Source of the DNA: Bacillota bacterium
GTDB taxonomy: Bacteria; Bacillota; Clostridia; Acetivibrionales; DSM-1351
NCBI GenBank assembly: GCA_023460955.1
Contig: JAEWOH010000025.1
Location: 1-64,000 of the forward strand
DNA: 64,000 bases
Direction: 5' to 3'
This document shows, piece by piece, positions 26,355-35,932 of the stretch. Under the pieces are notes generated by a model. The model was not told the DNA's origin. It searched no databases and saw only the letters and a list, made by a program, of their open reading frames with translations. Numbering within the stretch: the stretch's first letter is position 1; every line of letters starts with the position of its first letter. Made by a program: the position numbers and the translations under genes.

Positions 26355-28082
26355 ATGAACATATACATATCATATATTAAAAAATATAAGCTAATGTTTC
26401 TTAGTGCTATTAGCTGCGTGTTTTTGGAGGCAGTATGCGACCTGCTTCAGCCCACAATAATGTCAAAAATAATAGACGAAGGTGTTAAAAACAGCCGAAT
26501 ATCAACAGTACTGCACTTTGGGCTTATTATGCTGGGAATAACCGCGTTGGGGGCGGGCTTTGCCGCAACCAGGAATATACTTGCTAGCAAGGTGTCCCAA
26601 AGCTTCGGAGCAGATTTACGTTATGATGTCTTCAAGAAGATAATGAAGTTCTCAGAGGCTAGTGCAGACAATATAGAAAGCGGCTCACTTATCACCAGAA
26701 TGACAAATGACACTTCTCAGGTGACCCAGTTTATAAATGGGATTATGAGAATATTTTTTAAGGCGCCTCTTACTTGTATTGGAAGTATTGTTCTTGCAAT
26801 AATTCTAAGCCCGTTTATGAGTTTGGTTCTCCTGGCGGCCATCGGAATTGTGGCCGTGTTAATTATAATAAGCATGAAAATGAGCTATAGCCGTTTTTCA
26901 AAGGTACAAAAGGCAATTGACAAGGTAAATACTGTGGTGCAGGAATACCTTATGGGTGTAAGGCTCGTAAAGGCTTTTGGAAGATACGATGAGGAAGAGG
27001 CCCGATTCGATCAGGCAAATACCGATTTATACAGAAAGAGCGTTTCCTCCCAACTTGTAGTGGCTTATTTTTCACCATTAATGTCTTTATCCGTTAGTAT
27101 CGGAATTGCAATAATTTTATATCTGGGCAGCATACTTTTTGGAAAGGGTCAGCTTGAGGTAGGAAAGGTTGCAGCCTTCATCAATTATATGAACCAGATA
27201 TTATTCTCTCTGATAATGATAACTAACGTTTTTAATACCTTCATAAGAACGAAGGCTTCAACAGAAAGAATTGAAGAAGTACTTTCAGGGGAAGAGGATT
27301 TTATTAATACCGCAGAAGAGACCGAAATAACAGGAGGACAGCTTGAATTTAACAATATTACCTTCTCCTATCCCGGGGGTAGCGGTATACCGGTAATTAA
27401 AAACCTATCCTTTAAAATAGAATCGGGAGAAACACTCGCGGTTATCGGGCCAACAGGTTCGGGCAAATCCACACTTGCATGGCTTTGTATGCGTTTCTAC
27501 CGACTAAGTGAAGGAGATATTTTACTTAATGGAGTAAGCATAAATGAAATGAATACGGTTTCTCTTAGAAACAGTATTGCTTTTGCTCCACAGAAAAGTA
27601 TGCTTTTTACAGGAACGGTATACGAAAATATTTCATGGGCAAAGGAAAGCATCGAGGCAGAACAAGTATTCCGGGCTGCTCAAAATGCTCAGGCCGACGG
27701 CTTTATAAACAATATGTCTGAGAACTATTCCAGCAAACTGGGACAGAACGGAGTAAATCTATCAGGAGGTCAGAAGCAAAGGCTATCCATAGCCCGAGCT
27801 TTGGCAAAGGAGGCGCCCGTTCTGATTTTGGATGACTGTACAAGTGCCCTTGACGCAATAACAGAGGCCAAGGTCAGAAAGGCTATTACAAGCCAGGACA
27901 AAAAGCAGACAGTTATGATGATAACTCAAAGAATAGGAACTGCTATGTCAGCCGATAAAATACTTGTACTGGATAACGGCAGGAACGTGGGCTTCGGCAA
28001 ACATACAGATTTACTGAAAAACTGCAGTACATACAGAGAGATATATAATTCCCAAATCGGGGGTGATTGTGTAAATGGCTGA
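26355..28082 (+). CDS. ABC exporter half-transporter with degenerate ATP site (BmrC-like)
   Basis: A 575-residue type IV ABC exporter half: six membrane helices (about residues 15-300) then a nucleotide-binding domain. Walker A GPTGSGKST is near 365-373, signature LSGGQKQR near 470, and Walker B VLILDDCTSALD. The catalytic Glu is replaced by Asp (residue 494) and the switch His by Gln (residue 525, in ITQR). These changes mark the non-canonical subunit of heterodimeric exporters such as BmrCD and TM287/288. I start at ATG 26355 after AGGGG; the frame is open to 26328. The last eight bases overlap the partner gene. Probable role is export of a drug, lipid or peptide. Confidence 0.9.
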   Translation: MNIYISYIKKYKLMFLSAISCVFLEAVCDLLQPTIMSKIIDEGVKNSRISTVLHFGLIMLGITALGAGFAATRNILASKVSQSFGADLRYDVFKKIMKFSEASADNIESGSLITRMTNDTSQVTQFINGIMRIFFKAPLTCIGSIVLAIILSPFMSLVLLAAIGIVAVLIIISMKMSYSRFSKVQKAIDKVNTVVQEYLMGVRLVKAFGRYDEEEARFDQANTDLYRKSVSSQLVVAYFSPLMSLSVSIGIAIILYLGSILFGKGQLEVGKVAAFINYMNQILFSLIMITNVFNTFIRTKASTERIEEVLSGEEDFINTAEETEITGGQLEFNNITFSYPGGSGIPVIKNLSFKIESGETLAVIGPTGSGKSTLAWLCMRFYRLSEGDILLNGVSINEMNTVSLRNSIAFAPQKSMLFTGTVYENISWAKESIEAEQVFRAAQNAQADGFINNMSENYSSKLGQNGVNLSGGQKQRLSIARALAKEAPVLILDDCTSALDAITEAKVRKAITSQDKKQTVMMITQRIGTAMSADKILVLDNGRNVGFGKHTDLLKNCSTYREIYNSQIGGDCVNG

Positions 28083-29925
28083 AAAGGTAAATTCACAAAA
28101 TTTCGATAATATGCCCAAGCTGGGCAGATGGGGCGGCGGTCCTCAAAGGTTTAAGCCCGGGGCCAAACCAAAGGATACTAAAGGTACACTGCTTAGGCTG
28201 GTTAAAATGTTCGGAAGCTGGCGCAAGGCGTTGATATTTGCCGCCTTTCTTACAATTCTTTCAGCGGGTGCAGCTCTGCTTACACCATACCTACTGGGGG
28301 AGGCTATTAACACCTTCAACCTCGAAACGGGGGCTGTTGATAATAAACTGCTTATTTCAATACTGACTGCTTTGGTATTGTGCTATATAACAAGCTGGGT
28401 TATAGACACGGTGAATTCGGTGCTTATGGCTAGAGTAACGCAAAGCCTGGTAAAGAAAATACGTACCGAGTTTTTTTCAAAGCTGCAGAGAATTCCGTTG
28501 GATTTTTACGACAGCAGATCCCACGGCGATACCATGAGTAGAATTACAAACGATGTAGATAATATAAGCAGTACAGTGGGTCAGGCAACAACACAGCTTA
28601 TTTCAAGTGTTTTTTCCATTAGCGGCTCTCTGGTTATGATGCTCATACTAAGTCCTACATTAACCTTGGTGGCCCTTGTTACAATTCCATTGGTTTTCCT
28701 GCTTACAAAGACAATTGCAAAAAAGAGCAGAAAGTACTTTGTCAGCCAGCAGCAAACTCTGGGTAGTCTTAATGGCGTAATCGAAGAGAGCATACTTGGT
28801 CTCAAAATGGTTAAGGCCTTTAACCGGCAGGAAAAGGTTTTAAACGAATTTAGCTCGGTAAATAATACGCTTTGTGAGTACTCCACTAAAGCTCAGATTT
28901 GGGCAGGTTTTCTTATGCCCTTTATGAACGTTATCAATAATCTGAGCTACACACTTATTGCCTGCGCCGGCGGTCTCATGGCAGTAAGGGAATATATAAC
29001 CGTCGGAGTGGTGGTCAGCTTTCTGACCTATTCAAGACAATTTGGTATGCCGCTTAATAATCTGGCAGGTATGTTTAATACTATACAATCTGCTCTAGCC
29101 GGCGCAGAAAGAGTTTTTGAGGTGTTGGATGAAAAGGAGGAAATTCAGGATAAGCCCGGTATAAAGCCCTTTGGAAGTGCTCGTGGAAAGGTGGAATTCA
29201 GGAAGGTATCCTTCTCTTACAATAAGAAAAAGCCGGTACTGAAGGAAGTCAGCTTTCAGGTAGAACCCGGTGAAGTAGTTGCCCTTGTAGGGGAGACGGG
29301 TGCAGGAAAAACTACAATTGTAAATCTTCTGACTCGCTTTTACGAAATTGATGAAGGGCAGATACTTATTGATGACACAGATATTACAGATATAAAAAGA
29401 AGAGAGCTTAGAGATTGCTTCTCAGTTGTTTTGCAGGATACCTGTCTTTTCACAGGAACCATTGCAGACAATATAAGGTATTCAAGACCGGAGGCTTCAG
29501 ATGCCGATGTAATAGCTGCTGCCGTTACAGCCCATGCTGATGAGTTTATTTCTCGTCTTCCAAAAGGTTATAGTACGCACGTTACCGGAAGCTCTGACAA
29601 CCTGAGTCAAGGGCAGAGGCAGCTCATTGCCATAGCCAGGGCAGTACTGTGTCAAGCGCCTGTTCTGATTCTTGACGAGGCAACCAGCAGCGTAGATACC
29701 AAAACCGAGAAGGATATCCAGCTGGCGCTTTTGAAGCTGATGAAAAACCATACCAGCTTTTTGATAGCACATAGACTCTCAACAATCAGGGATGCTGATA
29801 AAATTATGGTTATAGGAAACGGCGGTATAATAGAAGGCGGCACCCATGATGAGCTGATGAACAAGAAGGGTGTCTATTACGAGATGGTTATAAGTCAAAT
29901 GGGTTTGAGTGAAGAAGCGGGTTGA
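28075..29925 (+). CDS. ABC exporter half-transporter with canonical ATP site (BmrD-like)
   Basis: A 616-residue partner of the preceding subunit. It has an N-terminal extension rich in Gly and Lys (PKLGRWGGGPQRFKPGAKPK), typical of the larger BmrD-like subunit, then six membrane helices and a nucleotide-binding domain with Walker A GETGAGKTT, signature LSQGQRQL and Walker B VLILDEATSSVD with catalytic Glu535 and the His switch in IAHRLS. The canonical Walker B and His of this chain complement the degenerate chain, so one complete hydrolysis site forms in the heterodimer. It overlaps the upstream gene by eight bases, a sign of translational coupling. Confidence 0.92.
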   Translation: MAEKVNSQNFDNMPKLGRWGGGPQRFKPGAKPKDTKGTLLRLVKMFGSWRKALIFAAFLTILSAGAALLTPYLLGEAINTFNLETGAVDNKLLISILTALVLCYITSWVIDTVNSVLMARVTQSLVKKIRTEFFSKLQRIPLDFYDSRSHGDTMSRITNDVDNISSTVGQATTQLISSVFSISGSLVMMLILSPTLTLVALVTIPLVFLLTKTIAKKSRKYFVSQQQTLGSLNGVIEESILGLKMVKAFNRQEKVLNEFSSVNNTLCEYSTKAQIWAGFLMPFMNVINNLSYTLIACAGGLMAVREYITVGVVVSFLTYSRQFGMPLNNLAGMFNTIQSALAGAERVFEVLDEKEEIQDKPGIKPFGSARGKVEFRKVSFSYNKKKPVLKEVSFQVEPGEVVALVGETGAGKTTIVNLLTRFYEIDEGQILIDDTDITDIKRRELRDCFSVVLQDTCLFTGTIADNIRYSRPEASDADVIAAAVTAHADEFISRLPKGYSTHVTGSSDNLSQGQRQLIAIARAVLCQAPVLILDEATSSVDTKTEKDIQLALLKLMKNHTSFLIAHRLSTIRDADKIMVIGNGGIIEGGTHDELMNKKGVYYEMVISQMGLSEEAG

Positions 29926-29990
29926 CACTTAATTTTCCAGATATTACAATGAGTCTATCAGAACGAAGTACATATTATGGAGGTTTAAAC

Positions 29991-30302
29991 ATGCACATAG
30001 TACATGTTTCTATAAAAGTTAAGGAAGAGTACCTTGAGGCTTTTAAACAAGCATCTATGGAAAATTCCAGGTGCAGTCTGCAGGAGACCGGGGTTGCAAG
30101 ATTTGATGTGCTTCAGCAGCAGGAAGAGCCCACAAGGTTTTTGTTGGCTGAGGCTTACTATAATGCTGAGGATCAGCTGAAACATAGAGAAACAGACCAT
30201 TTTAAGAAGTGGAAGGCTTCAACAGCCGAAATGCTTGAGGAAGCTTATACTTTTATAAAGTACAGCAATGTTTGTCCGGAAGAAAAGGGTTGGGGTGTAT
30301 AG
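29991..30302 (+). CDS. Antibiotic biosynthesis monooxygenase (ABM) domain protein
   Basis: A 103-residue ferredoxin-like alpha/beta protein of the ABM family, beginning MHIVHVSIKVKEEYLEAFKQ and carrying the conserved ARFDVLQ and H-x-x-T-x-H-F-x-x-W pattern (KHRETDHFKKW). Family members include quinol monooxygenases, LsrG-type isomerases and heme-degrading enzymes; the exact reaction is not deducible. I start at ATG 29991, nine bases after GGAGG; the open frame reaches 29922, overlapping the ABC gene without a ribosome binding site. It is the fourth gene of the MarR operon and is followed after six bases by the isomerase-like gene. Confidence 0.8.
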   Translation: MHIVHVSIKVKEEYLEAFKQASMENSRCSLQETGVARFDVLQQQEEPTRFLLAEAYYNAEDQLKHRETDHFKKWKASTAEMLEEAYTFIKYSNVCPEEKGWGV

Positions 30303-30308
30303 AGGACT

Positions 30309-31109
30309 ATGAATATATCTATTGCGACTGCAACATTTTATAACATACCCTTTAAGGAAGCTTTGCAATTAATTAAGGCAGCCGGGTTTGAGAGCATTGA
30401 GCTGGACACCTACTGGACGGGAGGGGATAACTGGGAGGTAACTCAACATTTAAAAAACATCCGTCCCAAAGAGGTTATAAAAATGGTAAAGGACTGTGGA
30501 CTGAGAATTAATTCTCTTCATGACATGGGTGGAGTAATTTTCGATGATGCCGGTACAGTTATAAGCGCTGATACTTATGAATATCTGGAGTATGGCGGAG
30601 AGGATATTCCCTGTTTGGTTTTTCATGCCCCACATAAAAAAACGGAGGATAATACCTGGTGGTCAAGGTATAGTGGTAAGGCTGCTCAGGATCTGAAGGA
30701 ATTAAAAGATAGATACATTGTATGTATAGAAAATATTCAAAATTTTAAAGGCTATCAAACCTCTCTTATAGACCCGTCCGAGATGCTTTCCTTTGTTAAG
30801 GCCAACGGTTTATATATTAACATGGATACCACTCACTATGCACAATGCGGGATAGATATTGTCTCTGTCGCAAAAGAAAGTAGGGATTATGTTAAAGGCG
30901 TACACTTCAGTGATTACAAGGACGGAAAAAGGCATCTGTTTCCCGGGGAAGGGGAATTGAATCTGCAAGGCTTTATAGCTTCACTGAAACTTGACGCGAT
31001 ACATGCCTTCACCCTTGAGTGCAATATACCCTATGAAAAAAACTGCCCCGGCGTTGCAATAGATGGAATGACCAGGGCTAGAAAATATGTTCAGTCGCTG
31101 ATTGGATAA
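30309..31109 (+). CDS. Sugar phosphate isomerase/epimerase-like TIM-barrel protein
   Basis: A 266-residue xylose-isomerase-like TIM barrel (AP endonuclease 2 superfamily). Strand ends carry likely metal ligands: AGFESIELDTYW, CIENIQNF, MDTTHYAQCGID, GVHFSDYKDG and FTLECNIPY. Such proteins isomerise or epimerise keto sugars and inositol derivatives with a divalent metal. LsrG-like ABM proteins and sugar isomerases are both linked to small phosphorylated signals in other bacteria, but I have no evidence for that here. It ends the MarR-ABC operon. The substrate is unknown. Confidence 0.8.
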   Translation: MNISIATATFYNIPFKEALQLIKAAGFESIELDTYWTGGDNWEVTQHLKNIRPKEVIKMVKDCGLRINSLHDMGGVIFDDAGTVISADTYEYLEYGGEDIPCLVFHAPHKKTEDNTWWSRYSGKAAQDLKELKDRYIVCIENIQNFKGYQTSLIDPSEMLSFVKANGLYINMDTTHYAQCGIDIVSVAKESRDYVKGVHFSDYKDGKRHLFPGEGELNLQGFIASLKLDAIHAFTLECNIPYEKNCPGVAIDGMTRARKYVQSLIG

Positions 31110-31155
31110 ACTGAAAACTCATTTGAAGATATTTTAATTTTTAGGGAGACAACTA

Positions 31156-31209
31156 ATGGAAACGGGTATTAAAGAGCAATGGCCTAAAGTAAGACAACAA
31201 GGTGTGTAA
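31156..31209 (+). CDS. Possible 17-residue leader or remnant peptide
   Basis: ATG 31156 follows TTAGGGAG and encodes METGIKEQWPKVRQQGV before a TAA, 15 bases ahead of the next gene's start. It has a plausible ribosome binding site, but the length gives no statistical support. It may be a short leader peptide or the beginning of a decayed gene. Confidence 0.2.
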   Translation: METGIKEQWPKVRQQGV

Positions 31210-31223
31210 AAGGTGGTTCAAAA

Positions 31224-32030
31224 ATGAAAAGCTATACAAAGCCTGAAATAGCCGCTGATTTCAACAAGCTGGCTCAGTTTCTTGCAAGACGTGATATTAA
31301 TAAGCTCACCTCAGATGAGTTATTAGATAAGTATGGGTTTTTAAAGGCGGACATGGTGATTGTCCTCGGAAGCAGTATTCCGTACCTGGCAGAGTTGGGC
31401 GCAGATACCTATATTAGGGGAGTCGCAGAATCAATGATGATAGTCGGCGGAATAGGTCATTCAACCAAGTATTTGGAGGAAAATATCTGTAATCATCCCG
31501 AGTATAATCAAATAGCAGTGGTAAACAGGCCCGAGGCAGATATCCTGCTGGAGGTTGTAACAAAAAAGACAGGAATTTCTGCAGAGAGCGTATTATTGGA
31601 AAACCGCTCCACAAACTGCGGCCAGAATGCATCAGAGGCCCTGGCTGTTATAAAAGAGAAGTCTGTAATACCCTCTTCAATTATAATAATTCAAGACCCT
31701 ACAATGCAGATGAGAACTCATGCTGCTTTTAAAAAGGTTTGGTCAGAAGAGGAAACAAAAATTATAAGCTACAGCCCCTTTATACCAGAGATAAGAGTGG
31801 TTGATGGTGAACTAAAACTGGTAAATGATATATACGGCATATGGCAGTTTGAAAGATTTTTGGATATTGTTATGGGCGAAATCCCCAGGCTGAGAGATGA
31901 TAAGACTGGCTACGGTCCTAATGGTAAAGGCTTTATAGCGCATGTTGATATTCCTGAGGAAGTAATTGCGGCTTATGAAAGACTTCTAACCGTACATTCC
32001 GGGTACCGTGACATTATGCTTAGAAAATAG
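31224..32030 (+). CDS. ydcF: YdcF-family DUF218/ElyC-like protein
   Basis: A 268-residue protein closely matching Escherichia coli YdcF along its length: MVIVLGSSIP, VGGIGHST, the RSTNCGQNA motif, QDPTMQMRT, and a long C-terminal match including EIPRLRDDKTGYGPNGKGF-type residues (shown in short form as PRLRDD and GYGPNGKGF). YdcF is a DUF218-type protein with a Rossmann-like fold whose structure has been described as binding S-adenosylmethionine; its reaction is not established. No membrane segment is seen. The gene seems to stand alone, 114 bases after the MarR-ABC operon. Confidence 0.85.
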   Translation: MKSYTKPEIAADFNKLAQFLARRDINKLTSDELLDKYGFLKADMVIVLGSSIPYLAELGADTYIRGVAESMMIVGGIGHSTKYLEENICNHPEYNQIAVVNRPEADILLEVVTKKTGISAESVLLENRSTNCGQNASEALAVIKEKSVIPSSIIIIQDPTMQMRTHAAFKKVWSEEETKIISYSPFIPEIRVVDGELKLVNDIYGIWQFERFLDIVMGEIPRLRDDKTGYGPNGKGFIAHVDIPEEVIAAYERLLTVHSGYRDIMLRK

Positions 32031-32107
32031 TATGTCAGGTAGTAAACAAAGGCGTTATATTTATATAATATAGATATTTTCGTAAGATAGAAATTTTCGG
32101 AGGTAGT

Positions 32108-32509
32108 ATGAAAAAGGTTGTCGCAATTGTAATAATTCTGGCAGGAATCCTGGTTGTGTATTTTGGAACGAAGGGAATACAGTCCTATCTGGATCTGAGA
32201 AAATACCAGCAGCAGGTAGATGATATAAAGATAGAAAATGTTGATCTGAGCAGGATCCCTGACGGTACCTATATAGGAAATGCCGAAGTACTGTGGGTAG
32301 CTGCAGAGGTAAAAGTTATTGTTAAGGATCATAAGATAGTAAACATTGATCTCATAAAGCATAAAAATGAACGAGGGAAAAGTGCTGAAGTCATCCCGGA
32401 AAAGGTTGTTGAAGCACAGTCTCTCCAGGTTGAAGCAATTTCCGGTGCGACCAACAGCAGCAAAGTTATCCTTAAAGCTATAGAAAATGCTCTTAATAAT
32501 GCAGGATAA
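32108..32509 (+). CDS. Membrane-anchored FMN-binding domain protein
   Basis: A 133-residue protein with one N-terminal membrane segment (residues 3-20) and an extracytoplasmic FMN-binding domain like those of RnfG and NqrC. The flavinylation motif SGATNSS is present with the acceptor Thr at residue 115, so FMN is probably attached covalently by an ApbE transferase. The small size and single domain suggest a shuttle in extracytoplasmic electron transfer. No Rnf genes or apbE lie nearby. CGGAGGT precedes the ATG. A bidirectional terminator follows. Confidence 0.85.
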   Translation: MKKVVAIVIILAGILVVYFGTKGIQSYLDLRKYQQQVDDIKIENVDLSRIPDGTYIGNAEVLWVAAEVKVIVKDHKIVNIDLIKHKNERGKSAEVIPEKVVEAQSLQVEAISGATNSSKVILKAIENALNNAG

Positions 32510-32537
32510 GCAAATTAAGAGCATTATAAGGTTATGT

Positions 32538-32571
32538 AATAAACGCCCCTCTGCATGGAGGGGCGTTTGCA
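32538..32571. terminator. Bidirectional terminator between the FMN-binding gene and pepF
   Basis: AAACGCCCCTC pairs with GAGGGGCGTTT (arms about 32541-32551 and 32558-32568) around a CTGCATG-type loop. It lies between two convergent genes and has T or A runs on both sides. Confidence 0.85.
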
Positions 32572-34356
32572 TTACTTTATCATATCCTTACTGATTTCAA
32601 GGAAACTATTAATATCCTCCTCAATGGTTTTTAAGGAATTTCTCCAGAAATCTATACTTTGTATATCAATACCAACAGTTTTTGTCACATCAGCTATCTT
32701 GTTCTTCCCGGTAATGCTTAACAACACTTCATAGTCTTTTACAAAAGCAGCGCCTCTTTTTTCATACTCTGCATAAAGCCCTTTTGCAAACAACAGACCA
32801 AAGGCATAGGGAAAGTTGTAGAAGTTAGCGTTGGCCATGTAATAATGAGGCTTGCAGGCCCACATATACTTATGAAGGTATTCTGAATCTAGACCATCGC
32901 CATAAGCCTCTTTTTGAGCCCAAAGCATTATATCATTTAATTCCTCTGCTGACAGTGAGTTATTTTTTCTTCTGTTAAAAAGCTCACTTTCAAAAAGGAA
33001 ACGGCTGTATATATCAACGATAACCTGGGTACAGTCGCTTAACTCCATCTCAAGTATGGCAAAAGCTTCATCCTTTGACGCTATATCCAGTGACGATTTT
33101 TTTACAATAGTCTCGCAGAATATGGAGGCTGTTTCTGCAAGAGGCATGGGATAATCGCTGTTCAGGATACTCTCCTGTCTTACACATTCATTGTGGAAAC
33201 CGTGGCCTAATTCATGTGCCATAGTAATTACATCACTGAAGGTGTTCCCATGGTTTAACATTACTCTGCTTTGACCAATGGGGTGCAGGTCTTCACAGAA
33301 GGCTCCTCCTATTTTACCTTCTCTTGGGTAAACATCAATCCAGTGCTCATCAATAGCTTTCTTTGCAAAATCCGCCAGTTTGTCGCTAAAGGTTCTGAAA
33401 TTCTGCTCCACTACTTTTGATGCTTCTTCGTATGGATATTTTTTATGAATATCCCCCAAAGGAGCAAACAGATCGAAAAATGGTAAACCATTATCGCACC
33501 CTAGTAACTTAGCTTTTGCCCGCAGATAATTTCTGAAGGCAGGAAGGCTTTCCTTTATTGCCTGGAGCATTGAGTTGAGGGATTGTTCCTCCATCCTGGA
33601 GTTGAACAGGGTTTCCTGCAAAGGAGATTTAAAGCCTCTCATATCACATACAGTGATAACCTCACCTTTAATACCGTTAAGACATGCCGCCAATGAATCT
33701 GAAATTTTAGAATATGAGGCAAGCTCTGCTTCATAGGCCTTCTTCCTGAGATCTCTGCTGCCTTCATAAGCCATGTTTCTTATAATGGACAGAGGCAGTT
33801 GTTTCTGTTGACCGTCCAATTCAATATCAACCTTTAAATTTGATGTAAGTACATCCTTGAGCTTTGTCCAGGCACTTGAACCGGTATTTCTCATTCGGGC
33901 AATAGCTGCTTCTTCTTTCCCGCTGAGAAGGTAAGCGCTTTTCTCGATTATTTCATTTATATAAAATGAATGTTCCTTTAATACCGGAGAACTCTCTATT
34001 TCAGTAGAAATGTTTCTTATTGTTCCAATCCAGCGGCCTATCCTGGAATCTGCTTCCGCAGCGGAACTCAGCTTAACTTCTATCATTTCAGAGTACTTTA
34101 AGGCATTTTCATTCTTGGTATCAACACTGTAGGACAACTCGGAAAATTTGTATAACTTACTAGCCAGCGTGTTGATACGGTTTTTTATATCTATAAATTG
34201 TTCAAGCTTTTGTCTAGAATTATCACTGTTAACAACCGTCTTATCCACCCAGTTGATGTACTCTGTTAGGAGATTGTCCAGAGAAGCCAGATCCTTCAAG
34301 AAATCCTCTCCATCAAAGGACGAATATAAGTCCTTTAAACTCCACATATATTCCAT
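32572..34356 (-). CDS. pepF: Oligoendopeptidase F (M3B metallopeptidase)
   Basis: A cytoplasmic zinc peptidase of family M3B that cleaves short peptides of about 7-17 residues. The 594-residue length is typical. The N-terminal helical domain includes the RMEEQSLNSML region, and the catalytic HELGH is at 381-385 within TMAHELGHGFHNE, with the third zinc ligand Glu in PLAETASIFCET about 24 residues later. AGGAGG precedes ATG 34356. It is monocistronic. It may recycle peptides imported by the Opp transporter encoded 8 kb away. Confidence 0.95.
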   Translation of the reverse strand: MEYMWSLKDLYSSFDGEDFLKDLASLDNLLTEYINWVDKTVVNSDNSRQKLEQFIDIKNRINTLASKLYKFSELSYSVDTKNENALKYSEMIEVKLSSAAEADSRIGRWIGTIRNISTEIESSPVLKEHSFYINEIIEKSAYLLSGKEEAAIARMRNTGSSAWTKLKDVLTSNLKVDIELDGQQKQLPLSIIRNMAYEGSRDLRKKAYEAELASYSKISDSLAACLNGIKGEVITVCDMRGFKSPLQETLFNSRMEEQSLNSMLQAIKESLPAFRNYLRAKAKLLGCDNGLPFFDLFAPLGDIHKKYPYEEASKVVEQNFRTFSDKLADFAKKAIDEHWIDVYPREGKIGGAFCEDLHPIGQSRVMLNHGNTFSDVITMAHELGHGFHNECVRQESILNSDYPMPLAETASIFCETIVKKSSLDIASKDEAFAILEMELSDCTQVIVDIYSRFLFESELFNRRKNNSLSAEELNDIMLWAQKEAYGDGLDSEYLHKYMWACKPHYYMANANFYNFPYAFGLLFAKGLYAEYEKRGAAFVKDYEVLLSITGKNKIADVTKTVGIDIQSIDFWRNSLKTIEEDINSFLEISKDMIK

Positions 34357-34453
34357 TTTGATTTTTCCTCCTGATATTTGGTAATATTAAAAGTATACTA
34401 AAATTATATATAAATAATACTATAAATTTGTAAAAAGAGGGATAGGAGCAGGT

Positions 34454-35824
34454 ATGACAGACATTTCAAGTGCAATATATAAACAGAGGGAATATTTCAG
34501 AAGCGGTGCAACTTTAGCAGTAGACTATAGAATAAATGCCTTAAAGCGTTTAAAAGTAGCCATACAAGCAAATGAGGAACAGATTTTTGATGCCTTAAAA
34601 AAAGATTTGAATAAAGCCCCGTATGAAACATATATGACTGAGGTTGGTATTATACTTGATGAAATAAAATTTATGATTAAAAAACTACCGGCCTGGAATC
34701 GTAAACAACGGGTCAGGACACCTTTAGCTCACTTCAAGTCGACCTCATATATACTTTCAGAGCCCCATGGAGTTGTTTTGATTATGGCTCCCTGGAATTA
34801 TCCCTTTCAGCTAACGATAGCACCATTGCTCGGAGCAATCGCAGGCGGTAACTGCGTCATTATAAAACCCTCCGAATATTCTGTTCATACCAGCAGCCTG
34901 ATTTCAAAAATCATCAGGCAATGTTTCGGCGAAAACTATGTTATGGTTATTGAAGGAGGAACGGAAATAAATCAGCAGCTTCTTAAGGAAAGGTTTGATT
35001 ATATATTTTTTACCGGTAGTGTCAGTGTAGGTAAAATTGTAATGGAAGCTGCAGCTAAAAACCTTACGCCTGTGACCTTGGAATTGGGAGGGAAAAGCCC
35101 CAGTATTGTTGATAGGGAAGTAAATATTGATATGGCTGCAAAGAGAATTGTATGGGGAAAATGCCTCAACAGCGGGCAAACCTGTGTAGCGCCTGATTAT
35201 TTGTACGTCCACCGGGAAATAAAAGACGAACTGCTTGAAGCAATGAAAAAATATATTGGTCAGTTTTACGGAAGGAAGCCGCTTGAAAGCCAGGAATATA
35301 CCAAAATTATAAATGAAAAACACTTTAATAGACTAAGAAAACTGATGATAAGCGGAACAATACTTGCCGGCGGGAATGTGAATGCTGAAACCTTACAAAT
35401 AGAGCCGACTATTCTTGGAGATGTCAAATGGGAAGACCCTGTAATGCAGGAGGAGATTTTCGGCCCCATTCTGCCGGTACTCGAGTATGACAGGCTATCA
35501 GATGTTATAGATGAAGTTAACAAGCACCCGAAACCGTTGGCTCTATACCTGTTCACTAATAATAAAGTAACAGAAAAACTTGTACTTGAAAGGATTTCAT
35601 TTGGAGGAGGGTGTGTTAACGATACAATAGTGCATCTGGCCTCTTCCTACCTGCCGTTTGGTGGTGCTGGCGAAAGCGGAATGGGGGGCTATCATGGAAA
35701 ATGGAGCTACGAGACCTTTACCCGAAAGAAAAGTATTTTAAAAAAGTCCACCCTCATTGACGTCAAATTAAGATATGCTCCCTATGGGAATAAGCTTAAA
35801 CTTCTAAAAAAGATAATGAAATAA
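34454..35824 (+). CDS. Aldehyde dehydrogenase (class 3 / fatty aldehyde type)
   Basis: An NAD(P)-dependent aldehyde dehydrogenase of 456 residues, the length of the class 3 group that includes fatty aldehyde dehydrogenases. The oxyanion Asn is in APWNYPFQL, Glu210 is in TLELGGKSP, the nucleophile Cys244 is in NSGQTCVAP, and EEIFGPILPV is near the end. The C-terminal tail (LRYAPYGNKLKLLKK) is basic and hydrophobic, as in membrane-associated members. AGGAG precedes ATG 34454. It is transcribed alone, divergently from pepF. The aldehyde used is not known. Confidence 0.93.
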   Translation: MTDISSAIYKQREYFRSGATLAVDYRINALKRLKVAIQANEEQIFDALKKDLNKAPYETYMTEVGIILDEIKFMIKKLPAWNRKQRVRTPLAHFKSTSYILSEPHGVVLIMAPWNYPFQLTIAPLLGAIAGGNCVIIKPSEYSVHTSSLISKIIRQCFGENYVMVIEGGTEINQQLLKERFDYIFFTGSVSVGKIVMEAAAKNLTPVTLELGGKSPSIVDREVNIDMAAKRIVWGKCLNSGQTCVAPDYLYVHREIKDELLEAMKKYIGQFYGRKPLESQEYTKIINEKHFNRLRKLMISGTILAGGNVNAETLQIEPTILGDVKWEDPVMQEEIFGPILPVLEYDRLSDVIDEVNKHPKPLALYLFTNNKVTEKLVLERISFGGGCVNDTIVHLASSYLPFGGAGESGMGGYHGKWSYETFTRKKSILKKSTLIDVKLRYAPYGNKLKLLKKIMK

Positions 35825-35904
35825 CTTAAATAATAATGAAGTAACTGGAATATATAACATAAATTACGTAGACATGATTAAAGTTATTATGTAATTTGGA
35901 TAAT

Positions 35905-35929
35905 AGGGGGCTTGAGTTCTGCCCCCTAC
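35905..35929. terminator. Hairpin between convergent genes
   Basis: TAGGGGGC (35905-35912) pairs perfectly with GCCCCCTA (35922-35929). T content after it is modest on both strands, so it is a likely but not strong bidirectional terminator for the aldehyde dehydrogenase and DUF3892 genes. Confidence 0.65.
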
Positions 35930-35932
35930 TTA

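Noticed and set aside
31973..32572. 199-residue minus-strand ORF opposite the FMN-binding gene
   Set aside because: The plus-strand frame has a signal anchor, flavinylation motif and ribosome binding site; the minus frame spans a terminator and has no recognisable domain.
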